A DNA stretch of 64,000 nt from Mycolicibacterium chitae (GTDB lineage: Bacteria; Actinomycetota; Actinomycetes; Mycobacteriales; Mycobacteriaceae): NCBI RefSeq assembly GCF_900637205.1, contig NZ_LR134355.1, positions 2,170,001 through 2,234,000 of the forward strand, written 5' to 3'. Shown piece by piece: positions 9,632 through 19,787 of the stretch. The first letter of the stretch is position 1. Each line of letters starts with the position of its first letter. Both the position numbers and the translations under genes were made by a program. The notes beneath the pieces are model-generated. The model was given only the letters and a program-made list of their open reading frames with translations. It searched no databases and had not been told where the DNA came from.

Positions 9632-10404
9632 GTGGAGCCCCAACCGGCCGACGCCTCCGCGCGGGTGGTCGCCCTGGTCAAGCGCGCGCGCCGGTTTCTG
9701 CCCGGCGATCCCGAGTTCGGCGATCCGCTGTCGACGGCCGGGCAGGGCGCGCCGCGGGCCGCCGCCGCACCGCCGGGCGCCTGCTCGGCGACCGCGACGC
9801 CGCGTCGCGGGAACTGAGCCTGGCCGGCCTGCAGGTGTGGCAGGCGCTGACCGAGAAGGTGGCCGGCCGCCCCGCCAACGCCGAGGCCACCGTGGTCTTC
9901 ACCGACCTCGTGGGCTTCTCCGCCTGGGCGCTGTCGGCCGGCGACGAAGCCGCGCTGACCCTGCTGCGCCGGGTGGCGGGCGCCGTCGAACCGCCGCTGC
10001 TGGAACGCGGTGGACACATCGTCAAGCGGATGGGCGACGGGTCGATGGCGGTGTTCCGCAGTCCGACGGTGGCCATCGTCGCGGCCGTCAACGCCTGCGA
10101 GGCGCTGAAATCCGTTGAGGTGCAGGGCTACACGCCCAAGATGCGGATCGGCATCCACACCGGCCGGCCGCACCGGATCGGTTCGGACTGGGTGGGCGTC
10201 GACGTCAACGTCGCCGCCCGGGTGATGGAACGCGCCACCCATGGCGGCATCGTCGTCTCCGGCGCCACGCTGGACCTGATCGGCGCCGAGGAACTCGACC
10301 AACTCGGGGTGAGTGTCAAGAAGGTGCGCCGACCGGTGTTCAGTGCCCGCCCCAGCGGGGTTCCCGTCGACCTGACGATGTACCGGGTCACCAAGGAAAG
10401 CTGA
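9632..10404 (+). pseudogene. Class III adenylate/guanylate cyclase gene (Rv1647-like), frameshifted
   Basis: Two frames together make one protein. From GTG 9632 the frame reads VEPQPADASARVVALVKRAR and continues through GDPEFGDPLSTAGQG, then is lost near 9758-9770. The downstream frame carries RLLGDRDAASRELSLAGLQVW and the whole cyclase domain to 10404. One missing base within the GCCGCCGCCGCA tract explains the shift. The cyclase core looks active: the metal-binding Asp residues in FTDLVGFS and GDGSMAVF, the Lys in GHIVKRMGDG, the Asp in WVGVDVN and the transition-state Asn/Arg in VNVAARVME are all present. The gene precedes pheS as in M. tuberculosis. It is either a recent inactivation, an assembly error, or a site of ribosomal frameshifting. 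Intact length would be about 257 residues. Confidence 0.75.
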
Positions 10405-10410
10405 AGGGCC

Positions 10411-11994
10411 TCAGCGGAATTCGTCGGCAGAGGCCTCGATCCAATCCGACCGCCACGACAGCGGCGCCGGATCCTCGAGCAGTTCGCCGGGCATCAACCA
10501 CTCGTAGAGTTCGGCGTAGGTCTGGGTGCGCTGACCGGCCACCCGGCGATTCAGCATCGAGGGATCCAGTTCGGCGAAGCTGCTCAGCCCCATCGACGCG
10601 ACGAGCTGCGCCGCGCTGGCCACCGTGGCCTGCTGGAAGTTGGCCACCCGGGTGGTCTTGTCCGGGACGTGCAGGGCGCGCGCCAGCCCCGGATCCTGGG
10701 TCGCGACACCGGTGGGGCAGCGGTTGGTGTTGCACTTGAGCGCTTGGATGCAGCCGACCGCGAACATCATCGCGCGCGCCGACAGGGTGAAGTCGGCGCC
10801 CTGGATGATGCGCGAGACGATGTCGACGCCGCTGGCGACCTTGCCGGAGGCGCCGATCCGGATGCGGTCGCGCAGCCCGACGCCCACCAGCGCGTTGTGC
10901 ACGAGCATCAGGCCCTCGGTCAGCGGCATGCCGACGTGGTCCTCGAACTCTTGCGGGGCTGCGCCGGTGCCGCCCTCGGCGCCGTCGACGATCACGAAGT
11001 CCGGGGTGATGCCGGTGACCAGCATGGCCTTGCAGATCGACAGGAACTCCGAACGCGACCCCACGCACAGCTTGAATCCGACCGGTTTGCCGTCGGCCAG
11101 GGTGCGCAGCGTGGCGACGAACCTCATCAGTTCGGTCGGGGTCGAGAACGCGCTGTGCACCGGCGGGGACACCACGGTCTGCCCCAGCGGGACACCCCGG
11201 GTGGCGGCGATCTCGGCGTTGACCTTGGCGCCGGGCAGCACACCGCCCAGCCCGGGCTTGGCGCCCTGGGACAGCTTGATCGAAACCGCCTTGACGACGG
11301 GCAACCGGGCCTTCTCGGCGAACGTCGCCGGATCGAAGCGGCCGTGGGCGTCGCGGCAGCCGAAGTATCCGGAGCCGATCTGGAAGATCAGATCCCCGCC
11401 GGGCCGCAGGTGATACGGGGAGATGCCGCCCTCGCCGGTGTCGTGGGCGAACCCGCCGCGCGCTGCCCCCGCGTTGAGCGCCTCGACCGCGGTGGGGGAC
11501 AGTGCGCCGAAGCTCATCCCCGAAACATTGAGCAGCGCGATGTCGTAGGGCTGGGCGCAGTCGGGGCCGCCGAGCCGGACGCTCGGGGCGATGGCCGGGG
11601 CGACCCTGGCGCGCAGCGAGTGCCGCAGGAACTCGTAGCCCGGGGCGTTGAGGTTGCGTTCGGTGCCGAACGGCTCGTCGCCCTTGGTGCCCTTGGCGCG
11701 TTCGTAGACCATGTCGCGGGTCTCGCGGTCGAACGGCGTGCCGTCGGTGCTGGACTCGATGAAGTACTGCTGGACCTCCGGCCGGATGGCCTCCATCAGG
11801 TAGCGCAGGTGGCCGAGGATGGGGAACGCCCGCAGGATGGTGTGCCGGGTCTGCAGCAGATCCCACACCCCGAGCCCGGCCAGGGCCGCCACCGGCACCG
11901 CCGCCAGCCACCAACCGGCGTGAACGAGCACTGCCAGCAACCCCAACAGGACGGCGGCCGCCGCGACGCCGGCGACGAGCAGTGGCCTCAGCAC
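10411..11994 (-). CDS. FMN-binding glutamate synthase-like (GltB domain) membrane protein
   Basis: About 527 residues. The N-terminus has two membrane segments (LLVAGVAAAAVLLGLLAVLV and the following WWLAAVPVAALAGLGVW). The rest is the FMN-binding/synthase domain of the glutamate synthase large subunit, seen in [54 protein letters not shown] and a Cys cluster in ALKCNTNRCPTGVATQDP. The glutaminase and C-terminal domains of GltB are missing, so it belongs to the stand-alone FMN-binding glutamate synthase family, whose physiological reaction is unclear. GTG 11994 places the start just before the first membrane helix. GTG 12033 is an alternative and longer starts would run into pheS. Confidence 0.85.
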   Translation of the reverse strand: MLRPLLVAGVAAAAVLLGLLAVLVHAGWWLAAVPVAALAGLGVWDLLQTRHTILRAFPILGHLRYLMEAIRPEVQQYFIESSTDGTPFDRETRDMVYERAKGTKGDEPFGTERNLNAPGYEFLRHSLRARVAPAIAPSVRLGGPDCAQPYDIALLNVSGMSFGALSPTAVEALNAGAARGGFAHDTGEGGISPYHLRPGGDLIFQIGSGYFGCRDAHGRFDPATFAEKARLPVVKAVSIKLSQGAKPGLGGVLPGAKVNAEIAATRGVPLGQTVVSPPVHSAFSTPTELMRFVATLRTLADGKPVGFKLCVGSRSEFLSICKAMLVTGITPDFVIVDGAEGGTGAAPQEFEDHVGMPLTEGLMLVHNALVGVGLRDRIRIGASGKVASGVDIVSRIIQGADFTLSARAMMFAVGCIQALKCNTNRCPTGVATQDPGLARALHVPDKTTRVANFQQATVASAAQLVASMGLSSFAELDPSMLNRRVAGQRTQTYAELYEWLMPGELLEDPAPLSWRSDWIEASADEFR

Positions 11995-12021
11995 GGCGCG
12001 AGGGTACCAACGGTCATCACC

Positions 12022-12027
12022 TATGAT
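12022..12027 (+). promoter_or_regulatory. Possible -10 of pheST
   Basis: TATGAT lies 51 bp upstream of the pheS start. No clear -35 is seen. The 45-nt leader has a short ACACCGGTGT palindrome but is too short for a T-box. Confidence 0.35.
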
Positions 12028-12062
12028 CAGCACTGGCGTCACACCGGTGTCGCAACTGTTGA

Positions 12063-13117
<1,055 letters not shown>

Positions 13118-13118
<1 letters not shown>

Positions 13119-15613
13119 TGCGCATCCCGTACAGCTGGCTGTGTGAGGTGGTGCGCGCCGGCGCACCGGAATTCGCCGCCACGCCAAGCGAACTCGAACA
13201 GGCACTGATCCGGATCGGCCACGAGGTCGAGGACGTGATCACACTCGGTCCGGTCACCGGGCCGTTGACCGTCGGCCGGGTGGCCGAGATCGAGGAACTA
13301 ACCGAGTTCAAGAAGCCGATCCGGGCCTGCAAGGTGGACGTGGGGGAGTCCGAGCCCCGCGACATCGTCTGCGGCGCAACCAACTTCGTCGTCGGTGACA
13401 CCGTCGTCGTCGCCCTGCCGGGCGCCACCCTGCCCGGTGACTTCAAGATCGCCAGCCGCAAGACCTACGGCCGCATATCCGACGGCATGATCTGTTCGGC
13501 CGCCGAACTCGGCCTGGGCAGCGATCACTCGGGCATTCTGGTGCTGCCCGCCGGCACCGCCGAACCCGGCGCCGACGGCATCGAGGTGCTCGGTCTCGAC
13601 GACGTGGTGTTCGACCTGGCCATCACCCCGGACCGCGGCTACGGGCTGTCGGTACGCGGCATGGCGCGCGAGATCGCCTGCGCCTTCGACCTTCCCTTCG
13701 TCGACCCCGCCGACGTCGAGGCGCTGCCCGTCGAGGGCGAGGCCTGGTCGCTGACGGTCGACCCCGCCACCGGCGTCAGCCGATTCGCGCTGCGCCCCGT
13801 CACGGGGATCGACCAGCACGCTGCCTCCCCGTGGTGGCTGCGGCGCCGGCTGATGCTGTGCGGGATCCGGCCGATCTCCCCGGCCGTCGACGTCACCAAC
13901 TACGTGATGCTCGAACTGGGGCACCCGATGCACGCCCACGACCGGGCGCGCATCCAGGGCGGCTTCGCGGTGCGGTTCGCCCGCCCCGGCGAGACCGTGC
14001 TGACCCTCGACGACATCGAACGCAAGCTGGACCCGGGCGACGTGCTGATCGTCGACGACGTGGCCACCGCGGCCATCGGCGGCGTGATGGGCGCCGGCAG
14101 CACCGAGATCGGCGACGAGTCCACCGATGTGCTGCTCGAGGCGGCGATCTGGGATCCGGCGGCGGTCTCGCGCACCCAGCGTCGGCTGCACCTGGTCAGC
14201 GAGGCCGGCCGCCGCTACGAACGTGCCGTCGACCCGGCCATCTCGGTGGCCGCGCTCGACCGCTGCGCCGCGCTGCTCGCCGAGATCGCCGGCGGCCGAG
14301 TCGAACCCACGCTCACCGACTGGCGCGGTGACCCGCCGCGCGAGGACTGGTCCGGCGCCCCGGTGCGGATGCCCGCCGACCTGCCCGACCGCACGGCCGG
14401 GGTGCAGTATCCCGACGGCGTCGCGGCCGCCCGGCTCACCCAGATCGGCGCGAACGTCGTCGTCGACGAGAACGATCCCGCCGAACTGGTGGTCGCACCG
14501 CCGAGTTGGCGACCCGACCTGCAGCGCCCGGCCGACCTGGTCGAGGAGGTGCTGCGGCTCGAGGGGCTCGACGCAATCCCGTCGGTGCTGCCCGCCGCCC
14601 CGGCCGGGCGCGGACTGACCGCGGCCCAGCAGCGGCACCGCGCCGTCGGCAAGTCGCTGGCGCTGTCCGGGTTCGTCGAGGTGCTGCCGACGCCGTTCCT
14701 GCCGGCGGGGATCTTCGATACCTGGGGCCTGGCCGACGACGACCCGCGCCGCAACACCGCCGCAGTGCTCAACCCGTTGGAGTCCGACCGCCCGCAGCTG
14801 GCCAGCACCTTGCTGCCCGGGCTGTTGGAAGCGTTGGGGCGCAACGTGTCCCGCGGTGCCTCGGATGTGGCGTTGTTCGCGATCGCCCAGGTAGTCGAGC
14901 GCACCGAGCAGACCCGCGCCGTCGAGCTGATCCCGACCGATCGTCGTCCGACCGACGCCGAGATCGCCGCGCTGGACGCGTCGCTGCCGCGCCAACCCGA
15001 GCACGTCGGTGTCGTGCTCACCGGCCTGCGGGAGCCACGCGGCCCCTGGGGTCCCGGCCGCCGCGTCGAGGCCGCCGACGCCTTCGAGGCGGTGCGCGTG
15101 GTCGCCCGGGCCTGTGGTGTCGAGGTGTCGTTGCGGCCCGCGCAGCAGCTGCCGTGGCATCCGGGGCGGTGCGCCGAGGTGTTCGTCGGCGAGACCAGCG
15201 TCGGCTACGCCGGGCAGCTGCATCCTGCGGTGGTCGAGCGCTCGGGGCTGCCCAAGGGCACCTGCGCGGCCGAGCTCAGCCTGGCGGCCATCCCGATCGC
15301 GACCGTGCTGCCCGCGCCGCGGGTCTCCCCGTTCCCGGCGGTGTTCCAGGACGTCAGCCTGGTGGTCGAGGACAGTGTCGGAGCCCAGGCCGTCATCGAC
15401 GCGGTCCGCGCCGGCGCCGGCGAACTGCTCGAGGCCGTGGAGTTGTTCGATGTCTACACCGGGCCGCAGATCGGAGAGGGCCGCAAGTCGCTGACGCTGG
15501 CGCTGCGGTTCCGCGCCCCCGACCGCACGCTGACCGAGGACGACGCCAGTGCCGCGCGCGCGGCCGCAGTCGAGCACGCGGGCACGGCCGTCGGCGCCGT
15601 CCAGCGCGCCTGA
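13118..15613 (+). CDS. pheT: Phenylalanyl-tRNA synthetase beta subunit
   Basis: An 831-residue subunit starting [12 protein letters not shown]. Domain order is as in the family: the OB/tRNA-binding domain ([19 protein letters not shown], about 70-90), the B3/B4 editing domain with [22 protein letters not shown] (about 255-276), the B5 DNA-binding-like domain, the catalytic-like core, and the C-terminal anticodon-binding FDX-ACB domain ([17 protein letters not shown] near 735). Editing removes mischarged Tyr-tRNA-Phe. ATG 13118 overlaps the pheS stop. It is the last core gene before the accessory island; in M. tuberculosis the pheT-argC junction carries a PE_PGRS gene instead. Confidence 0.97.
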
Positions 15614-15671
15614 CCTGGCGATTTCTCCTACGCCGGGCGGCTGGTGGGCTTGCCCGGTCTAACCCCTCCGA

Positions 15672-15998
15672 TCACTCGTTTCGATGCGATCGCAACGGTA
15701 GCTCCGCATCGCCTTTGCACTGTCCGGGTGGTGCCGGCCGTGTCTGCCGCATCGGTTTCGAGGTCACGTGCCATCCCTTGCACTCCTTGCAGCTGTAGCT
15801 GCGCACTTCTCGACGATTGGTGACGGTGCCGTCCTGTTCGGCGAAGTTCCGTTGGGTGGCCGCGCTGTGCAGGGCGTGCACCGCGGCGGTGTGGTCGGGG
15901 AATCGGATCTTGCCGGTGGGACAGGTGCCGAGGTGCGGGGTGCGATGCCCGCGGCTGCACCGCAGTCCTGGCTGGTTTCGACGATTGCGACGACTCAC
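15672..15998 (-). CDS. Small Cys-rich protein, possible zinc ribbon, 108 aa
   Basis: A basic protein with a Cys/His pattern: an N-terminal RCSRGHRTPHLGTCPTGK segment (about residues 15-32), then a central helix (HTAAVHALHSAATQRNFAE) and a second CKECKGWHVTS segment (about 75-85). This spacing suggests two zinc-ligand pairs closing one ribbon, and similar small proteins occur widely in actinobacteria and their phages, without known function. GTG 15998 is preferred because AAGGAG lies 5 bp before it; an upstream ATG at 16022 lacks a good site. It is convergent with pheT and divergent from the R-M operon. Confidence 0.65.
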   Translation of the reverse strand: MSRRNRRNQPGLRCSRGHRTPHLGTCPTGKIRFPDHTAAVHALHSAATQRNFAEQDGTVTNRREVRSYSCKECKGWHVTSKPMRQTRPAPPGQCKGDAELPLRSHRNE

Positions 15999-16072
15999 GG
16001 CGACTCCTTCTTCCTCATGCAACTGGGCATCACCAAGATCGCATTGACGGACCAGATTGGATAGGTTTAAAG

Positions 16073-16092
16073 CCGATAAGGGGTCTTATCGG
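16073..16092. promoter_or_regulatory. Perfect inverted repeat upstream of the R-M operon (possible operator)
   Basis: CCGATAAG at 16073-16080 and CTTATCGG at 16085-16092 flank a GGGT spacer. It lies 82 bp before the first gene of the R-M operon and 75 bp from the divergent small gene. No T-run follows, so a terminator is unlikely. The first operon gene encodes a helix-turn-helix, which could bind here. Confidence 0.5.
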
Positions 16093-16173
16093 ATATCCTG
16101 AGTGACTTGGTGCGATGGTAGTTCTAGATTCATGTGACGTAATGGCCAACCCATGATCGGAACGGAGGTGGTG

Positions 16174-18183
16174 ATGGACACGCTGTCAATGCAGGACATC
16201 GCAGACCTCGCCGAGGTCGCCCGACCGGTCGTCACCGTCTGGCGCGGGCGGTACGCCGCGTCAGACCTGCCGTTCCCCGAACCGATCCCAGGTGCCCACC
16301 TGCGGTTCGACGCCTCGGACGTGGCGGACTGGTTTCGGGCGACGGGTCGCGGAAACAACCCGCACGCGGCTGACGACGCGGCGATCCACTCATCGCTGCT
16401 GGATACGGCCGCCAGCCGTCTCGATGACGCATCCATGCTTCTGTTGCTCAACGCCAAGCTCGGTGAGCCACTGAACGGCCTGGCGATGGACACCGTCCTC
16501 CAGGGGATCGACACAGCCTGTTTCGATGCGCTCATGCCGCTCGAAGTGATCGGCGAACTGCTCGATGACGAACCTTTCGTCAACGCGATGGACCGTCTCG
16601 CCGAGGCGGGTTTCGGGGGCGGTCGGGCATTGGCTCGCCTGGTCGGGCGTGCACCCACCCTCGACGATGCCGAGATGCTGACCAGATCGGGGGCGGATCT
16701 GCTGCAGGCTGTGGCGGCCGAGTTGGCCCGCGACACACCTGGTTTGCTTGTGCCGCAGCGAACCGGGGGTCTGATGCTCGTCGGGGGCGCTTTCGCGCGC
16801 TTCACCGAGGCCGAACGGCCGGCCCTCGCGGTTGTGGACGACCTTTTGGATACCGCGTGGCAGCGCTCGGCCTGGCGCGGCCTCGAGGCTGTGGGCGCGG
16901 AATTGCACCAGGCCGGGGAGGGTGATGCATTGTCCACCGCGCTCATCGTCGGCCAGTGGGCAGCAGCAGGCGCAGATGACTCCGAGGCGTTCTTCGACTG
17001 GGTCGGCGAACTCGCCATGGAACTCGCTCCGGGCGGCCGGGCTCTCATCGTCGGCCCGGCGGCGCTGTTGGTCGATTCACTCGAAGGCCCCGCATGGCGG
17101 CACCGCTTTGAAGCACTTGTCCGAGGTGACCACTACATCGCGCCGCTGCGATATGTCGCGCGGTTGCCCAAGGGGATGTGCCGTGGCGGTGGTCGGCGCC
17201 GGCTGGCCATGTGGGTGCTGGCACCGGCCTATCCCGGTACGCCGCAATGGACGACGTACGCCGACCACTCCGATCACGCACTCAACACCGCTGAAATCGA
17301 TGCCATGGCAGCCGATGTGGTTGCCGCTGTCTCCGGTCGGGTGGGAAAGCATTCATTCCTGCGCAGCGCGGCTCGCGACTCGGCGGCGGTACTGCGCCGC
17401 CACCAGCTCGCGTGGCCCGTGTCCGAACCCGATATTGAGGTGAAAGGTGCGGCGCTGAGTCGTGTGTGGGAGTTGGCGTCACAGTGCGCGGCGCGGGTGA
17501 TCGACGACATCGACCTAGCGGCGTCGACGGACGATCAACTCAGGGTGCCGATGCCATGGCCCTCGGCGGTCAGCGGTACCGGCCGACTGGCGAGGGTGCT
17601 CAAAGGGGTGCGGTTGTCGGCCGAGGATTGCCGCGCATCCGGTGCCGGCACCGTTGCGGTGATCGGCCCCGATGAGGTCCGCGGCGAGATTCCGGTCGGC
17701 GTACGTCGAATCGACCGTCTCACATTGGAATCCACCGCGCCGCGAGCGCGCTTCACCGAACCCGGCGACGTCGTGTTCGTACCGACGGGTGTGCCGCGAG
17801 CGATTGTCGACGACGTCGGCGGCCACGTGGTTCAGGCCCCGGCCCGCATCGTGCGCTGTATGGATCGCCGTGACAGCCGCTTCCGGCTGCTGCCCCTGGT
17901 GTTGGCTGCCGACATCTGCGCCCAGCGTGGCACCGACCCAACCTCATGGACGGTGCGGGCCGTCCCCGCCGATGCCAGCAGCGCTCTGGCGCTGAGCCTG
18001 CGTCGTTGCGCGGAACGCCGGGCCGCGCTGAGGGCCGAGCTGTCAGCTCTCGATGCACTGGAGAACGAGCTGGCGAACGGGCTGGCGGCGGGCACATTGA
18101 CAGCACAAATTAAAGAACCCAACACACCCGGAGTGGGAGCGCACCCCAGGAAGAAGGAGGACAGCGCCGTATGGCGAAGGTAA
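16174..18183 (+). CDS. R-M operon leader protein: HTH, degenerate methylase-like and HsdS-like regions
   Basis: I do not know a described family for this 669-residue protein. Residues about 5-60 form a DNA-binding HTH of the AlpA/MerR kind (MQDIADLAEVARPVVTVWRG, then LRFDASDVADWF). Residues about 265-345 resemble the late part of an N6-adenine methylase (FFDWVGELAMELAPGGRALIVGP, then VARLPKGMCRGGGRRRLAMWVLAP), which parallels the corresponding part of HsdM, but no DPxxGSG or NPPF/DPPY motif is present, so catalysis is unlikely. The C-terminus (about 430-640) resembles a type I specificity half: VPTGVPRA after a PGDVVF segment, ending in a long helix (RRCAERRAALRAELSALDA). Start ATG 16174 has GGAGG 5 bp before it. 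It overlaps hsdM by 13 bp. A role in DNA recognition or control of the R-M system is inferred. Confidence 0.75.
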   Translation: MDTLSMQDIADLAEVARPVVTVWRGRYAASDLPFPEPIPGAHLRFDASDVADWFRATGRGNNPHAADDAAIHSSLLDTAASRLDDASMLLLLNAKLGEPLNGLAMDTVLQGIDTACFDALMPLEVIGELLDDEPFVNAMDRLAEAGFGGGRALARLVGRAPTLDDAEMLTRSGADLLQAVAAELARDTPGLLVPQRTGGLMLVGGAFARFTEAERPALAVVDDLLDTAWQRSAWRGLEAVGAELHQAGEGDALSTALIVGQWAAAGADDSEAFFDWVGELAMELAPGGRALIVGPAALLVDSLEGPAWRHRFEALVRGDHYIAPLRYVARLPKGMCRGGGRRRLAMWVLAPAYPGTPQWTTYADHSDHALNTAEIDAMAADVVAAVSGRVGKHSFLRSAARDSAAVLRRHQLAWPVSEPDIEVKGAALSRVWELASQCAARVIDDIDLAASTDDQLRVPMPWPSAVSGTGRLARVLKGVRLSAEDCRASGAGTVAVIGPDEVRGEIPVGVRRIDRLTLESTAPRARFTEPGDVVFVPTGVPRAIVDDVGGHVVQAPARIVRCMDRRDSRFRLLPLVLAADICAQRGTDPTSWTVRAVPADASSALALSLRRCAERRAALRAELSALDALENELANGLAAGTLTAQIKEPNTPGVGAHPRKKEDSAVWRR

Positions 18184-19787
18184 AGGCGAAGGCTGCAGAT
18201 GCGCCGTCGACCAGTAAAGAACTCAAGGACACCCTGTGGAAGGCTGCCGACAAGCTGCGCGGCTCGATGGATGCCTCCCAGTACCGCGATGTGGTGCTCG
18301 GCTTGGTGTTTCTGAAGTACGTGTCCGACGCGTTCGATGAACGCCGTGAGGAGCTTGCCGCCGAACTCGCCAGTGAGCCTGACGACTTCATCAGCGAAAC
18401 CCTCGAAGAGCAGGACGAGTACACCGGCAGCGGGGTGTTCTGGGTGCCCCGCGAGTGCCGCTGGGAGTATTTGGCCAAGCATGCCAAGGGAATCCCCGCG
18501 TCTGCTAGCAACGATGCCCAGTCCATTGGCAACCTGATCGACGAGGCCATGCGGGGCCTGATGGATGCCAACGAATCACTGCGCGGTGTGCTGCCAACGA
18601 TGTACGGCCGCGAGAACGTCGATCAGCGGCGGCTGGGGGAACTGCTGGACCTGTTCAACTCCGCCCGTTTCGCCGGCGGGGGAGCGTCCAAGGCGCGCGA
18701 CCTGCTTGGCGAGGTGTACGAGTATTTCCTCGACAAGTTCGCCAAGGCGGAGGGCAAGCGGGGTGGCGAGTTCTACACGCCGCAGTCGATCGTCCGGACC
18801 CTGGTCGAAGTTCTGGAACCGCACTCCGGGCGGGTGTACGACCCATGCTGCGGGTCCGGCGGCATGTTCGTGCAGGCCGAGAAATTCCTGGAACGGCACC
18901 ATGAGGATCCGACCAACATCGCCGTCTACGGTCAGGAGTTCAACGAGCGCACCTGGCGGATGGCCAAGATGAACCTCGCCATTCACGGCATCGACACGGC
19001 CGGCCTCGGGACGGTCTGGCAGGACACCTTCGCGCGCGACATCCACCCGGACATCAAGGCCGACTACGTGCTGGCCAATCCGCCGTTCAACATCAAGGAC
19101 TGGGTGCGCCGCGAAGACGATCCGCGCTGGCGCTACGGCGTGCCACCGGCCAGGAACGCGAACTACGCCTGGATGCAACACATCCTGAGCAAGCTGGCTC
19201 CGCAGGGTGAAGCGGGAGTGGTGATGGCCAACGGCACCATGACCTCCAACACCGGTGGCGAGGGCGGTATCCGCCAAGCCATGGTCGAAGCAGATGTCGT
19301 TTCCTGCATCCTCGCTCTGCCCTCGCAGTTGTTCCGCGGAACCCAAATCCCGGCGTGCGTTTGGTTTTTCGCCAAGGACAAATCAGCGGGTAAGGGCGGT
19401 AAGACCGACCGCAGCGGCCAGGTGCTGTTCATCGACGCCCGCGAACTCGGCCACATGATCGACCGGGTGGAGCGCACCTTCTCCGACGGCGAAGGTGGCG
19501 ATATTGACCGCATCGCCAACACGTTCCGTGCCTGGCGTGGCCGGGAGTCGGCGGTCGACGAGTACCGGGACGTCCCCGGTTTCTGCAAGAGCGCAACGCT
19601 CGACGAGATCAAGGCCGCGGGCTTTGCGCTGACACCGGGACGGTATGTCGGCGCAGCGGAGGGTGAGGTCGACGGAGAGCCCATCGAGGAGAAGGTCGCG
19701 CGGCTCACTAAGGAACTCACCGGGGCGCTGGATAAGTCGGTTCGATTGGATTCGGTGGTGCGGGAACAGTTGGGGAGGCTCGTGTGA
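18171..19787 (+). CDS. hsdM: Type I restriction-modification methylase subunit HsdM
   Basis: A 538-residue N6-adenine methyltransferase. The N-terminal helical domain (LWKAADKLRGSMDASQYRDV, about 20-40) precedes the SAM-binding motif DPCCGSGGMF (224-233) and the catalytic NPPF (303-306). In type I systems two HsdM plus one HsdS methylate the target and, with HsdR, restrict unmodified DNA. Length and motifs are normal, so methylation is probably active. ATG 18171 has AGGAGGA 9 bp upstream and lies within the end of the preceding gene. Its stop overlaps the hsdS start (GTGTGATG), showing coupled translation. GC is a little lower than in the core genes, as expected for acquired DNA. Confidence 0.96.
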   Translation: MAKVKAKAADAPSTSKELKDTLWKAADKLRGSMDASQYRDVVLGLVFLKYVSDAFDERREELAAELASEPDDFISETLEEQDEYTGSGVFWVPRECRWEYLAKHAKGIPASASNDAQSIGNLIDEAMRGLMDANESLRGVLPTMYGRENVDQRRLGELLDLFNSARFAGGGASKARDLLGEVYEYFLDKFAKAEGKRGGEFYTPQSIVRTLVEVLEPHSGRVYDPCCGSGGMFVQAEKFLERHHEDPTNIAVYGQEFNERTWRMAKMNLAIHGIDTAGLGTVWQDTFARDIHPDIKADYVLANPPFNIKDWVRREDDPRWRYGVPPARNANYAWMQHILSKLAPQGEAGVVMANGTMTSNTGGEGGIRQAMVEADVVSCILALPSQLFRGTQIPACVWFFAKDKSAGKGGKTDRSGQVLFIDARELGHMIDRVERTFSDGEGGDIDRIANTFRAWRGRESAVDEYRDVPGFCKSATLDEIKAAGFALTPGRYVGAAEGEVDGEPIEEKVARLTKELTGALDKSVRLDSVVREQLGRLV

